A stretch of DNA of 64,000 nt from positions 149,430 to 213,429 of the forward strand of contig LVWT01000017.1 of assembly GCA_002083405.1 (NCBI GenBank), in the 5' to 3' direction. This document shows positions 8,031-15,815 of the stretch, one piece after another. This stretch comes from Nitrospira sp. SG-bin2 (GTDB lineage Bacteria > Nitrospirota > Nitrospiria > Nitrospirales > Nitrospiraceae). Every line of letters starts with the position of its first letter. Positions within the stretch are counted from its first letter, which is position 1. Below the pieces are notes generated by a model. That model was given only the letters and a program-made list of their open reading frames with translations, was not told where the DNA came from and ran no database searches. Position numbers and translations under genes: made by a program.

Positions 8031-8960
8031 ATGCCTGAGCCACGGTCGCTGAAGTTCTATCAGGCCGACGTGTTTACCTCCCAGCCGTTCGGAGGGAATC
8101 CGGTCGCCGTCATTCCCGATGCGCAAGGGTTGAGCGACGATCTGCTGCAGCAGATCGCGCGCGAAATGAATCTGTCCGAGACGGTCTTTGTCTTTCCCCC
8201 GACCGATCCGGCCGCCGTGGCGCGGCTGCGCATCTTTACTCCCACGCAGGAAATTCCGTTCGCCGGCCATCCGGTCCTGGGCACGTTCTTTATTCTGGCC
8301 GAGCTGGGAATCATCTCTGTGAAAGAACCGGTCACGCGGCTGATGCAGGAGTGCAATATCGGGTTGTTCCCCGTTGAACTGCACGCGGATGATGGGCAGG
8401 TTGAGCAGGTGGTGATGACACAGCCCAAACCGGAGTTTCTTGGGCCAATCGAAGAGACGGAGGACCTCTACAAAGTTGCCGCGGCCCTGGGCCTGTCGAA
8501 GCACGTGATTGCCGACACCAAGTGGCCGATCGAAGCCGTCTCCACCGGACTGCCGGTATTGATCGTGCCGGTGCGGACACTGACGGCAGTCCGATCGATC
8601 CGTCCCGATGCCTCGGCGATTGCGGATGTGTGCCGCCGGTATGGCGCGAACGGCATCATGGTGTTTACCACCGTCACGGTGGAGCCCTCTTCTACGGTGC
8701 ATACCAGGATGTTTGCCCCGTCAATCGGGATTCTGGAAGATCCTGCGACAGGCAGCGCGAGCGGCGCCTTAGGCGCCTACCTGGTCCAGAACGGCGTCGT
8801 TGATGTGGCGCCGGTCACTGAAATCATCGCCGAACAGGGTTATGAAATCGATCGGCCTTCGCGCGTGTACGTCCGGGTGGATTCAGACGACGACATCATT
8901 CAATCGGTCAAGGTGGGAGGGCAGTGTGTGCGGGTGTTGGAGGGGACGCTGAGATTCTAG
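8031..8960 (+). CDS. PhzF-family isomerase
   Basis: The 309 residues match the PhzF/YddE family. The N-terminal FYQADVFTSQPFGGNPVAV is the family signature, and Glu50 in NLSETVFV corresponds to the catalytic glutamate of PhzF. FAGHPVLGT follows, and the second domain has the conserved DPATGSASGALGAYL. In phenazine producers PhzF isomerises trans-2,3-dihydro-3-hydroxyanthranilate. No other phz gene is present here, so this is one of the many uncharacterised stand-alone members, probably an isomerase of a small metabolite. It is transcribed alone, away from the small minus-strand gene before it, and is followed by a family C palindromic repeat. Confidence 0.85.
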   Translation: MPEPRSLKFYQADVFTSQPFGGNPVAVIPDAQGLSDDLLQQIAREMNLSETVFVFPPTDPAAVARLRIFTPTQEIPFAGHPVLGTFFILAELGIISVKEPVTRLMQECNIGLFPVELHADDGQVEQVVMTQPKPEFLGPIEETEDLYKVAAALGLSKHVIADTKWPIEAVSTGLPVLIVPVRTLTAVRSIRPDASAIADVCRRYGANGIMVFTTVTVEPSSTVHTRMFAPSIGILEDPATGSASGALGAYLVQNGVVDVAPVTEIIAEQGYEIDRPSRVYVRVDSDDDIIQSVKVGGQCVRVLEGTLRF

Positions 8961-8961
8961 C

Positions 8962-9085
8962 AGGATGATGAAAACGCCATCTCACCGCGTTCTCAGTCGC
9001 ATGTCTCCTTGCGACGTACCCCAGAGGGTACGCCTCAGTTGCCATGCTCCCTGCGGCCTTGTGACATGCCGTTTTGATCATCCTC
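8962..9085. repeat. palindromic intergenic element, family C, copy 1
   Basis: AGGATGATGAAAACG at the left is mirrored by CGTTTTGATCATCCT at the right, across about 124 bp. The interior contains a second palindrome, GTACCCCAGAGGGTAC. It begins directly after the phzF-like stop codon, where it could fold as a large transcript hairpin. A related element follows pgsA at 38045-38211, with the same AGGATG-TGAAA type of end. Confidence 0.6.
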
Positions 9086-9137
9086 CGATCTGGTTACGAA
9101 GAAAGTAATAAGATTAAACCGTTAGGGGTGGTATGAA

Positions 9138-10169
9138 ATGAAAGCGGTATTGTTTCGTGAACATGGCGGGCCGGAGAAGTTGTCCTATGGGGATTTGCCG
9201 ACGCCGACGATCGGTACGGGAGAGGTCCTCGTTCGGGTCAAGGCCTGCGCATTGAACCATCTCGACATTTGGATCAGGCAGGGAAACCCTGCCTATCCGA
9301 TTCCGTTGCCTCATGTGTCCGGATCGGATATCGCAGGGGTTGTCGAGCAGGTTGGAGGACAGGTTAGGGGAGTAACTGTTGGAGCAAGGGTGTTCGTCTC
9401 ACCGGGACTCAGTTGCTGGAAGTGTGAGAACTGTCTGGCCGGTCGGGATAATTTCTGCAGCACATTCGGAATCATTGGGGCGAAGACTCATGGCGGCTAT
9501 GCCGAGTATGTGAAGGTGCCGGTTCGCAATGTCCTGCCGATGTCGGAGAACCTGACGTTTGAGCAGGCTGCGGCCTTTCCGCTTGTCTCCGTGACAGCCT
9601 CGCACATGCTGTTTGCGCTGGCTGGACTGCAACATGGAGAGACGGTGTTGATTATGGGCGCGGGAAGCGGAGTGGGGAGCATGGCGATTCAGCTGGCCAA
9701 GCTGGCCGGGGCGCGGGTCATCACGACGGTCGGGTCCGACGAGAAAATTCCCAAGGCCGTGGTCCTTGGCGCCGATGCGGTCATCAATCACAGTAAAGAA
9801 AAGGTGGCGGAGCGTGTGAAGCTGCTGACCGAAGGGAAGGGCGTTGACGTGGTCATCGAGCACATCGGCCCGGAGGTCTGGGAAACGTGCCTGGCCTCCC
9901 TGGCCAAGGGCGGCCGATTGATCACCTGCGGCGCCACGACCGGAGCAGAGGTCAAGCTGGACCTCCGCTATATGTACTCACGCCAGTTCACGATTAAAGG
10001 TTCCTACATGGGAACGCGAGCCGAGTTGGTGAAGGCGGCAGAGCTCATGGGCCAGAAGCGGTTGATACCCGTGATCGATCGCACCTATCCGCTGCGGGAG
10101 GCCCGTGCGGCACAGGAGCTTATGTTGGGTCGAAAGTTCTTTGGCAAGATCGTACTGACCCTTGACTGA
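9138..10169 (+). CDS. zinc-type medium-chain dehydrogenase/quinone oxidoreductase
   Basis: The product has 343 residues. The N-terminal GroES-like domain has HVSGSDIAGVVEQVG and a structural zinc lobe, CWKCENCLAGRDNFC. The C-terminal Rossmann domain has MGAGSGVGSMAIQLAKLAG near residue 170, which binds NAD(P)H. The overall pattern (MKAVLFREHGGPEKL start, GADAVINHSKE) places it in the alcohol dehydrogenase/quinone oxidoreductase group. The substrate cannot be assigned. It is followed at 46 bp by a CBS-domain gene in the same direction, and no pathway genes flank it. Confidence 0.82.
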   Translation: MKAVLFREHGGPEKLSYGDLPTPTIGTGEVLVRVKACALNHLDIWIRQGNPAYPIPLPHVSGSDIAGVVEQVGGQVRGVTVGARVFVSPGLSCWKCENCLAGRDNFCSTFGIIGAKTHGGYAEYVKVPVRNVLPMSENLTFEQAAAFPLVSVTASHMLFALAGLQHGETVLIMGAGSGVGSMAIQLAKLAGARVITTVGSDEKIPKAVVLGADAVINHSKEKVAERVKLLTEGKGVDVVIEHIGPEVWETCLASLAKGGRLITCGATTGAEVKLDLRYMYSRQFTIKGSYMGTRAELVKAAELMGQKRLIPVIDRTYPLREARAAQELMLGRKFFGKIVLTLD

Positions 10170-10214
10170 AGACTACTGATAGTCATTTGAAACCTTTGTT
10201 GAAGGGAGAAACGT

Positions 10215-10649
10215 ATGTCCACCGTGTCGAAGATCATGAACAAGAAACCTAAGAGTGTGGGGCCGAAGACCTCGATTGCCAGCGCCGCGAAGACTATGCG
10301 TTCGGGGCGGGTCGGGTCATTGTTTGTGAAGAAGGGGAAAGCGTTAGTTGGTGTTGTCACGGATACGGACATCGTGCGGCGCGCCGTAGCGAGTGGCAAG
10401 CCGTTGGGCAAGTTGACGGTTGAGAAGATCATGACCAGCCCTGTTTGCACGATTGAGGAGAACAGCACGATCGACGATGCCCAGGACATGATGGCGGACT
10501 TGGGTGTGCGGCATCTTGGCGTGACGAAAGGCGGCGCGATTGTGGGCGTGATCTCGGTGCGCGATCTGCTGCTGCATTACAAGCGGTACGCGCAGTCAGC
10601 GATTTCAGCAGGGGGGACGTATTCGGAACCGAAGATCTCGCAGGATTAG
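10215..10649 (+). CDS. CBS-domain pair protein
   Basis: The 144 residues consist almost entirely of two CBS motifs. The first runs from VSKIMNKKPKSV to VTDTDIVRRAV, and the second from KIMTSPVCTIEEN to VISVRDLLLHYK. Such stand-alone Bateman modules bind adenine nucleotides or SAM and sense energy state, often acting on partner proteins. The partner is not evident here. The spacing to the upstream oxidoreductase allows co-transcription. The gene runs straight into a heptad-repeat hairpin that probably separates it from the convergent moaB. Confidence 0.8.
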   Translation: MSTVSKIMNKKPKSVGPKTSIASAAKTMRSGRVGSLFVKKGKALVGVVTDTDIVRRAVASGKPLGKLTVEKIMTSPVCTIEENSTIDDAQDMMADLGVRHLGVTKGGAIVGVISVRDLLLHYKRYAQSAISAGGTYSEPKISQD

Positions 10650-10735
10650 GCACCGTGAGGGGTAAGGAGTTAGGCCGGAACAGCAGTTTCCGGTAATCTC
10701 CTTACCCCTTACGACTAACCACTTATCAGCTATGG
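10650..10735. repeat. heptad-repeat inverted element H3
   Basis: The 86-bp spacer between convergent genes has CCGTGAGGGGTAAGGAG on the left and CTCCTTACCCCTTACG on the right, flanking a short central palindrome (CCGGAA..TTCCGG). This is the cleanest hairpin of the heptad family in the window. It would form a long stem-loop in either transcript. Confidence 0.7.
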
Positions 10736-11269
10736 TTACTTCGTGAGTTCTTTTACGAGGTGGCCCAGTTCGGGCAGGATGAGTTTTTCCATCGCCAGGC
10801 GCACGGCATGTTCGGAGCCTGGGATTGAGAACACGACACAGCCGTTGACAACGCCGGCGGTGGCGCGGCTCATCATGGCCGGTGAGCCGATTTCCTGATA
10901 CGTCAGATAACGAAAAAGTTCGCCGAATCCTTCCAGGCGCTTTTCCAACATTGAATTGACAGCTTCAAACGTCGAATCCCGCCTTGAGATACCAGTTCCA
11001 CCGTTGACGATGACGACCTGGGCGGCATGCTTGAACGATCCCAACGCAATGCGATGCGCGATCTGTCCCGGGTCGTCTTTGACGATATGGTAGGCCACAA
11101 TCTTGTGACCCTGTCCCTCAAGCAGCTGTTGGATGAGCTGACCGCTCGTGTCGGTCTCCGGCGTTCTTGTGTCGCTGCACGTGATCACCATGCAGTTGAT
11201 TGACCGTGGCGCATCCTGCTTGTGTTCATGGGCTGGTGTGTTCGTCATGTCGTATGCCTGGTTCTTCAT
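10736..11269 (-). CDS. moaB: molybdenum cofactor biosynthesis protein MoaB
   Basis: The 177-residue product has the MoaB/MogA fold signature ITCSDTRTPETDTSG near residue 30, NGGTGISRRDST near 90, and SIPGSEHAV near 150. These enzymes bind molybdopterin and, in MogA-type members, adenylate it before metal insertion. E. coli MoaB itself is thought dispensable, so the exact step is uncertain. The start could be the second methionine (MTNTPAHEH). No other moa gene is adjacent, although a [2Fe-2S] protein gene lies upstream in the same direction. Confidence 0.85.
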   Translation of the reverse strand: MKNQAYDMTNTPAHEHKQDAPRSINCMVITCSDTRTPETDTSGQLIQQLLEGQGHKIVAYHIVKDDPGQIAHRIALGSFKHAAQVVIVNGGTGISRRDSTFEAVNSMLEKRLEGFGELFRYLTYQEIGSPAMMSRATAGVVNGCVVFSIPGSEHAVRLAMEKLILPELGHLVKELTK

Positions 11270-11350
11270 GCTGTAAAATGGTCAAGGCGCAGCAATGGCT
11301 GAGCTCTCAAAGGGGGGCTTCAAATGGAGCCTCAACCTTTTTCGCCTAAC

Positions 11351-11677
11351 CTATCGCCATGCTGCATCTGGGTTGAGTTTTGCGACCGGGGTTCCCTTGG
11401 CGATGTGTTCGTCCAGGATTGTCGCGACATCAGCCTCAGTGACTTTCGAGTACCATGTATTGTCCGGGTACACGACAACGGTCGGACCCTGTTCGCAGGG
11501 ACCGAGGCAGCCGGTGGCGCTTACCAGGACCTGGCCCGGGGGCACAGCGCGTTGCATCAATCCCATGTTGAAGGCCATGAGCAGCTGTCCGGCTCCGGCG
11601 CTTCCACATGAAGGTTTTGGATGGCCCGGCGGGCGTGAGTTGGTGCAGACGAGAATGTGATATTTAGGTTTCGGCAT
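11351..11677 (-). CDS. thioredoxin-like [2Fe-2S] ferredoxin
   Basis: The 108-residue product has the cysteine pattern of the thioredoxin-fold ferredoxins related to the NuoE C-terminal domain. There is one cysteine in LVCTNSRPPGH, a second in PSCGSAGAG, and a pair in ATGCLGPCEQGP. The family carries a single [2Fe-2S] cluster and shuttles electrons or acts in cluster traffic. It is read from the same strand as moaB, 80 bp upstream of that gene, and may share a transcript with it. Function beyond electron transfer cannot be inferred. Confidence 0.8.
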   Translation of the reverse strand: MPKPKYHILVCTNSRPPGHPKPSCGSAGAGQLLMAFNMGLMQRAVPPGQVLVSATGCLGPCEQGPTVVVYPDNTWYSKVTEADVATILDEHIAKGTPVAKLNPDAAWR

Positions 11678-11840
11678 AGTCTCCTCAATTGATACAGCGA
11701 ACCTCTCATGAGATCCGAACGGGAATTTATAGCATATTAGCCCGGAGCGTGCACAGAGCGAAGAGCATTATAGTTCAGGTACGTGACAAACTCGTTGCCT
11801 CTGTTTCGTGCCATGCGCATACACCAGTCACGCATTAGAT

Positions 11841-12284
11841 TTATCGTGGCCTATACGATTCCCACTGTTGAACTGCTTCTTGGGGAAGTTTCCACTGTGT
11901 AAGCCCTTTCATGACCCAGTCGAGATAGTGGTCTTTGGCTTTGAATTTGCCGATCGGATTCGCAGCGTAGGTGGTGACGAGTTCCTTGGATCCGGCTTCG
12001 TTGAGTACTGTGATTTGCAGGTGCCGATAGGCCCCCTGAGGGACATCTTGCTCGAACTCATCCATGAGCGTCAGATCCTCATCGGTCACCTCGAATACAC
12101 CCCCCCAGACTTTCTCACCCGGCGATGGTACGATGCTCGCGAGGCCGCAGCGCCATTGAGATGACCAGCGGCAGAACTTGATTGTGTGGTCCGCCAGTGT
12201 GGCGAGGTAGAGGAACCGGTGCTCCGGGGCGCGTCGCTTCAGCTGGACGGGGTTCAGATGATCGGCATATAGAAAAAACTTCAT
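11841..12284 (-). CDS. gamma-glutamylcyclotransferase-like (GGCT/AIG2 fold) protein
   Basis: The 147 residues begin MKFFLYADHLNP, which occupies the place of the substrate-binding YGxL loop of the GGCT fold. GGVFEVTDEDLTLMDEFEQ carries the glutamate expected in the active site. The sequence continues with AYRHLQITV and ends YLDWVMKGLTQW. Members cleave gamma-glutamyl amines or are uncharacterised. The YADHL variant of the loop differs from the canonical YGSN/YGTL type, so enzymatic activity is not assured. The gene is monocistronic on the minus strand. Confidence 0.65.
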   Translation of the reverse strand: MKFFLYADHLNPVQLKRRAPEHRFLYLATLADHTIKFCRWSSQWRCGLASIVPSPGEKVWGGVFEVTDEDLTLMDEFEQDVPQGAYRHLQITVLNEAGSKELVTTYAANPIGKFKAKDHYLDWVMKGLTQWKLPQEAVQQWESYRPR

Positions 12285-12484
12285 TCGATGCGCTCATGCA
12301 TTTTTGATGACTGCCGGTATTTGTAGCACACGGGCTTTTCGTCAAACAAGCGTTGCCCTGCGTCACCACGCGGCTTGACGATTGCGTGATCACCTGTCAT
12401 GAATGAGACAGGTAAGATAATCGCTGTCCTGGCTAGGCTGCCCTCATGGCGGTCTCGCCGCGAAATGGGTTCCCAACTCAATCA

Positions 12485-12964
12485 ATGGCTGAGGATCGTT
12501 CCAATACGCAGTCGTCGTCTCCATCGCCTGTCGTCATCAGGCTGATTCGCGTTGCGGTGATTTTCGTACTGATGCTGGGGGCGGGTTATTATTCCTGGAA
12601 GCAGCTGTCTCCTTCCCTTCCTACGCAGGGCCAGCGCGAGGCGGAAGCGTTGGCCCTCGTGCAGTCCTCCCGCGCCATCGGCTCCGGCACGATCCTGGAT
12701 GCGATGAATCATCATGTGCGATCAATGAAGGAGCGCGGGCAAGGGGTGCGGCTCGGGGAGTGGCGTGTGAAGCATGTCGAAGGCGATGTGTATGAAATCC
12801 GCGTGCAACTGCGGGATCAAAGTGTGCGCGGCCAGTGGTTCGAGCGGGAATTCATCTGGCACGCACATCTCAAGCTGAAGAAAGTGAATGCAGCGTCGCT
12901 CCCGGCGGATGGCGTCACGCCCAAAGACCCGGATGCGGAACAGTCACCAGTGCCGCTACCGTAG
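12485..12964 (+). CDS. membrane-anchored protein, function unknown
   Basis: ATG 12485 is preferred over an upstream ATG at 12446, giving about 159 residues. One transmembrane helix (AVIFVLMLGAGYYSW) lies near residue 25. The rest is a soluble domain with GEWRVKHVEGDVYEIRVQLRDQ and a strand-rich FEREFIWHAHLKLKKVN, and a proline- and serine-rich tail. The topology suggests a periplasmic domain tethered to the inner membrane. No family is recognised. Its 3' end touches a heptad-repeat element. Confidence 0.6.
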   Translation: MAEDRSNTQSSSPSPVVIRLIRVAVIFVLMLGAGYYSWKQLSPSLPTQGQREAEALALVQSSRAIGSGTILDAMNHHVRSMKERGQGVRLGEWRVKHVEGDVYEIRVQLRDQSVRGQWFEREFIWHAHLKLKKVNAASLPADGVTPKDPDAEQSPVPLP

Positions 12965-13137
12965 GCTCTCGTATCGCGTCGTTCGTATCTTGTGAAGCGC
13001 AGTCGGGTGAAAGAGCCTATGGCGTATGGCTGATGGCCAGAACGGGAGCAAGAGCATATAGCCAATAGCGTATGGCACGAGACTGAGATGAAGAGTTTCT
13101 GCTATACGCCATAAGCTATACGCTCTTGATCTTAACG
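12962..13137. repeat. heptad-repeat inverted element H4
   Basis: The spacer between convergent genes contains CGTATGGCTGATGGCC-type words on the left and CTATACGCCATAAGC-type words on the right, all with a 7-base period. The first 40 bases carry a different word set (TCGTATC and CTTGTGAAG) like that in elements H10 and H12, so it may be a composite of two elements. Confidence 0.6.
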
Positions 13138-13139
13138 GG

Positions 13140-13469
13140 TTAGGGCGCAACCAAGCCGGGAGGCAATGAGATTTGGATGTGGGTCCCTTCCACGCGAACC
13201 TGGCAGCAAGGCACTTCGAAGTTTGGATTATTCTCTCGTTGTCCGGTGACGACGTTGAACTTCCAGCCGTGCCAGGGACATTCGACAACGGAACCATGTA
13301 ACTTTCCTTCCCCCAGCGGACCGCCGGCGTGGGGGCAGGCGTTATCGATGGCGTAGAACGTTCCCTCTATATTGAAGACGGCGATCCAGACACCGTTGAT
13401 CTCCACAGTGCGTCCGGTTCCCGGTGGGATGTCCTGAACCTCTGCGACGGTGGTGAAGTCGCTTATCAT
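13140..13469 (-). CDS. Rieske [2Fe-2S] ferredoxin
   Basis: The 109-residue product has the two Rieske boxes CPHAGGPLGEG and CPWHGWKFN, supplying two cysteines and two histidines to the cluster. This size and organisation match the NirD or small Rieske ferredoxin type, an electron-transfer component of nitrite reductases or dioxygenases. Neither a reductase nor an oxygenase gene is adjacent, so the partner is unknown. It is transcribed alone, divergently from the HNH gene, with about 160 bp between their starts. Confidence 0.87.
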   Translation of the reverse strand: MISDFTTVAEVQDIPPGTGRTVEINGVWIAVFNIEGTFYAIDNACPHAGGPLGEGKLHGSVVECPWHGWKFNVVTGQRENNPNFEVPCCQVRVEGTHIQISLPPGLVAP

Positions 13470-13630
13470 AGGGAGATCCGCCTGTGTTGTGGGGTTATGG
13501 GCCCTGCGAGAGAGGGGCGATTGCTTGATTTCACTCTAGGCATATGGCATAGACATACAGGAGCATATCCCGGCCTATCGAACGATCTCTGCTCTCGAAT
13601 AGGGGGCTTGATTGGTAATGAGGTTGTTGC

Positions 13631-14176
13631 ATGGAAATGACTCTCCTCCTCAATTCGACCTATGAACCCCTCCGGGTTGTCCATTGGCAAAAAGCGATCG
13701 CGCTCCTCTGGCAAGGCAAAGTTGAGGTCCTTGAAGTTTACGACCGTGAGATCCACGGTATCTCCCTGACGATTAAACTTCCGGCGGTGATGCGGCTGCT
13801 CAAGCTGGTGCGGCTGAAGGACAGCCACCGCGCCGTCAAGTTTTCCCGCATCAATATTTTTACGCGCGACGGCTACACCTGCCAGTATTGTAATCATCGG
13901 TTCCGGACGGAAGAACTGACGTTCGATCATGTCGTGCCCATCGCCAAAGGCGGTAAGAAGACGTGGGAAAATATTGTGACCGCCTGCTGGCGGTGCAATA
14001 ACCGGAAGAGCGGCCGCACACCGGATGAAGCCGGCATGAAATTAAAGAAACGGCCGGTGAAGCCGCGATGGAGTCCAGTGATCACGATCACCATCGGTAT
14101 CCGCAATACGCCGGAAAGCTGGCGTGACTATCTCTACTGGAATATGGAGTTGGATGCGGATCCGGCTGAAACATAG
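13631..14176 (+). CDS. HNH endonuclease family protein
   Basis: The 181-residue product has a helical N-terminus (LLNSTYEPLRVVHWQKAIAL) typical of a large bacterial HNH group. The HNH core follows: CQYCNHRF, LTFDHVVPIAKGG, then TWENIVTACWRCNNRKSGR. The two CxxC pairs bind structural zinc and the DH and N residues form the metal-dependent nuclease site. Stand-alone members are widespread and chromosomally conserved, with no defined role. It is not embedded in a mobile element here. Confidence 0.82.
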   Translation: MEMTLLLNSTYEPLRVVHWQKAIALLWQGKVEVLEVYDREIHGISLTIKLPAVMRLLKLVRLKDSHRAVKFSRINIFTRDGYTCQYCNHRFRTEELTFDHVVPIAKGGKKTWENIVTACWRCNNRKSGRTPDEAGMKLKKRPVKPRWSPVITITIGIRNTPESWRDYLYWNMELDADPAET

Positions 14177-14374
14177 TTGTTCGGTCGCCGTTCTTCATTG
14201 TCAATGGCCGGGCTCGCCTGTGCTCCTCACTCAATACCCAACAGTCTCGTCTCGCGGCCAGTAACGCCGCATTATAGCGACAGTTCCAGCCAAGAAAAAG
14301 AGACTGCCTGGTTTACGGTCGAAAACCGCCTATTGTATGATGCGCGCAATGCTTACTTGCTAGGAGTGTTGACG

Positions 14375-15001
14375 ATGGCTGCAAATCCGGGCTTCCCCTT
14401 AGTTCTTGATGTAAAAAGTTGGACGGTGTTGGTGATCGGCGGAGATGATGAAGCGTCCGACAAGACGCAACGATTGCTCGAATCCGGCGCGCGCGTCACG
14501 GTCATCAGCCCGACGCTCAACGAAACCTTGCGAACCTTGGCGGCTTCGGCGAAGGTCATTCATCGTGGACGGCATTTCCGTGACACGGATCTTGATCATG
14601 CCATTTTGGTGTTGAACACGCTGCGCGGTGACCGTGATTTTGCGAGGGCTCTGCTGGCCAAGGCAAAGGAGAAGGGGGTGTTAGTCTGGTCGGTGGATTT
14701 TCCGGAAGCCTCGAGCGTCACGATGCCGGCGGTGGTGGCGTCGGGCCATGCGCGAGTGGCCATCAGCACGAGCGGCGTCGCGCCGGCTCTGTCAGGTTTC
14801 ATGAAGGAAGATCTGGAGCGAATTTTGGACCCTGAGTTTGCCGCCTTTGTGGATTGGCTGGGGGAATTGCGGGAACAAGCCAAAGCAAATGAGCCTGATG
14901 CCGAGAAGCGCCGAGCGCTCCTGCGCGAAGCCTTGGATGGCTTTCGCCTGTTGGGCAAGGTGCAATATCCGAAGGTCTGGTTGGAGAGGAAGAAGACGTA
15001 A
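14375..15001 (+). CDS. precorrin-2 dehydrogenase/siroheme synthase N-terminal-type protein
   Basis: Starting at ATG 14375 (TAGGAG ten bases upstream) the product has about 208 residues. It shows FPLVLDVKSWTVLVIGGDDEA (an NAD-binding GG-E type loop), LLESGARVTVISP, and ASVTMPAVVASGHARVAISTSG with APALS. This is the CysG N-terminal/Met8 fold that oxidises precorrin-2 to sirohydrochlorin and, in some members, inserts iron. A frame extending upstream to 14177 has no family similarity. The stop codon overlaps the first heptamer of element H5. Siroheme is needed for nitrite and sulfite reductases, and no other siroheme gene is adjacent. Confidence 0.82.
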   Translation: MAANPGFPLVLDVKSWTVLVIGGDDEASDKTQRLLESGARVTVISPTLNETLRTLAASAKVIHRGRHFRDTDLDHAILVLNTLRGDRDFARALLAKAKEKGVLVWSVDFPEASSVTMPAVVASGHARVAISTSGVAPALSGFMKEDLERILDPEFAAFVDWLGELREQAKANEPDAEKRRALLREALDGFRLLGKVQYPKVWLERKKT

Positions 15002-15140
15002 GGGGTGAGGCGTAAGGCGTGAGGGGATGGACAATAGGGGATGGTTAATGGGAAATGGGGGAGAACCTAAGAAGTGCTGAGTTGTCGGTTTGTCTCTTCG
15101 CCATTCGCGACTTGCGACTTGCCACTCATGAGAAACAGGG
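14998..15140. repeat. heptad-repeat inverted element H5
   Basis: Tandem heptamers GTAAGGG, GTGAGGC, GTAAGGC and GTGAGGG begin in the stop codon of the upstream gene. A G-rich stretch follows, and then complementary words CCATTCG, CGACTTG and CCACTCA at 15102-15128 before the next gene. The period and strand asymmetry match the other H elements. Confidence 0.65.
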
Positions 15141-15178
15141 GGGAAGGTCAGAGATAGAGGACAGAAGAAGGAGGCGTA

Positions 15179-15487
15179 ATGGTATTGCTTGAATTCAGTA
15201 TGTCGCCGCTGGGAAAGAGCGAGAGCGTTGGGAAGTATGTGGCCCGCTCGCTCGACATTATCGATAAGAGCGGAGTGCCCTATCGGTTGAATCCGATGGG
15301 CACCGTGTTGGAAGGGGAATGGGATGACGTGTTCGGCGTGGTCAAGCAATGTTATGAACGGATGAGAAAGGACTGCAAGCGCATTTCCTGCACAGTGAAG
15401 GTGGATTATCGCAAAGGCCATAAGGGCCGTTTACAGAGTAAAGTGGCGACTATCGAAAAAACGCTCAAGCGCTCAATCAAGCAGTGA
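15179..15487 (+). CDS. MTH1187/YkoF-family thiamine-binding protein
   Basis: The 102-residue product starts VLLEFSMSPLGKSESVGKYV and contains YRLNPMGTVLEGEWDDVF. This matches the MTH1187 (YqgV) family, which forms small ferredoxin-fold oligomers that bind thiamine or related ligands. A good GGAGG ribosome binding site precedes ATG 15179. The physiological role in most bacteria is unknown. It lies between two heptad-repeat elements and just upstream of, but separate from, the pyrimidine operon promoter. Confidence 0.78.
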   Translation: MVLLEFSMSPLGKSESVGKYVARSLDIIDKSGVPYRLNPMGTVLEGEWDDVFGVVKQCYERMRKDCKRISCTVKVDYRKGHKGRLQSKVATIEKTLKRSIKQ

Positions 15488-15605
15488 GCGGACTGAAGGG
15501 AATAAGAGCTGATGGCCGATGGCATATGGCACGTAACCGAATCATGGGATTCGCTCGCTTCGAATCCCTCTCCAGTTCCCTGCCATCAGCCATACGCTCT
15601 TTCGG
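15488..15605. repeat. heptad-repeat inverted element H6
   Basis: CTGATGG, CCGATGG and CATATGG on the left are answered by CCATCAG and CCATACG on the right, with GAATCATGGGATTCG-type palindromes between. The element lies between the thiamine-binding protein gene and the pyr promoter, where it could end the upstream transcript. Confidence 0.6.
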
Positions 15606-15615
15606 CGGGGTACGC

Positions 15616-15644
15616 TTGACAGCAGCAGGGTGATTTCGTAATAT
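15616..15644 (+). promoter_or_regulatory. sigma-70 promoter of the pyr operon
   Basis: TTGACA at 15616-15621 and TAATAT at 15639-15644 are separated by 17 bp, close to the ideal sigma-70 promoter. The predicted transcription start is near 15651, so the PyrR-type RNA element lies at the extreme 5' end of the transcript and the leader is about 165 nt long up to pyrR. Confidence 0.75.
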
Positions 15645-15659
15645 GCAAACACCTTTAAC

Positions 15660-15685
15660 GCTCATCCTGTGAGGTGAGCAAGGAG
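15660..15685 (+). promoter_or_regulatory. PyrR-binding-loop-like RNA element
   Basis: GCTCA at 15660-15664 pairs with TGAGC at 15675-15679, closing a hairpin that holds TCCTGTGAGG. The TCC-G-GAGG pattern matches the conserved part of PyrR-binding loops known from Bacillus and Mycobacterium pyr leaders. Directly after the stem comes AAGGAG (15680-15685), the ribosome binding site of a leader ORF. Binding of PyrR with UMP would therefore be positioned to mask translation of the leader peptide, to steer the terminator further down, or both. The structure was derived by eye. Confidence 0.6.
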
Positions 15686-15691
15686 TTTGTT

Positions 15692-15808
15692 ATGACAAGT
15701 GCGCCGGCTTGTGCCGGGTTTTGTAATGCAACCTTCTCACCAAGATACGGTGGGGAGGTTTTTTTATGCCGATTCGCCGGGGTTGGGCCGGCCTACGATA
15801 GGAAGTAA
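15692..15808 (+). CDS. putative pyr leader peptide
   Basis: A 38-codon ORF begins at ATG 15692, six bases after a strong AAGGAG. It reads through two hairpins, the CCGGC-TTGT-GCCGG stem at 15704-15717 followed by GTTTTG, and the main terminator. It stops at TAA 15806, seven bases before the pyrR GTG start. The peptide (MTSAPACAGFCNATFSPRYG at its start) has no family resemblance. The layout suggests that ribosome position, not the peptide itself, matters, as in pyrBI attenuation of enterobacteria. Its last codons also contain the pyrR ribosome binding site, so translation could be coupled. Confidence 0.5.
   Translation: MTSAPACAGFCNATFSPRYGGEVFLCRFAGVGPAYDRK
15730..15767 (+). terminator. intrinsic terminator/attenuator in the pyr leader
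   Basis: AACCTTCTCACC (15730-15741) and GGTGGGGAGGTT (15749-15760) form a 12-bp stem with two G-U pairs and a 7-nt loop, followed directly by a run of T. It lies between promoter and pyrR, so it must be bypassed for operon expression and is a probable attenuator. Confidence 0.72.
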
Positions 15809-15815
15809 GCGTCAC

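Noticed and set aside
8031..8960. Phenazine biosynthesis locus
   Set aside because: Only a PhzF-family gene is present; PhzA/B, C, D, E and G are absent.
15699..15815. N-terminal extension of PyrR
   Set aside because: It would be translated from the attenuator hairpin region and has no similarity to PyrR; GTG 15816 has a ribosome binding site.
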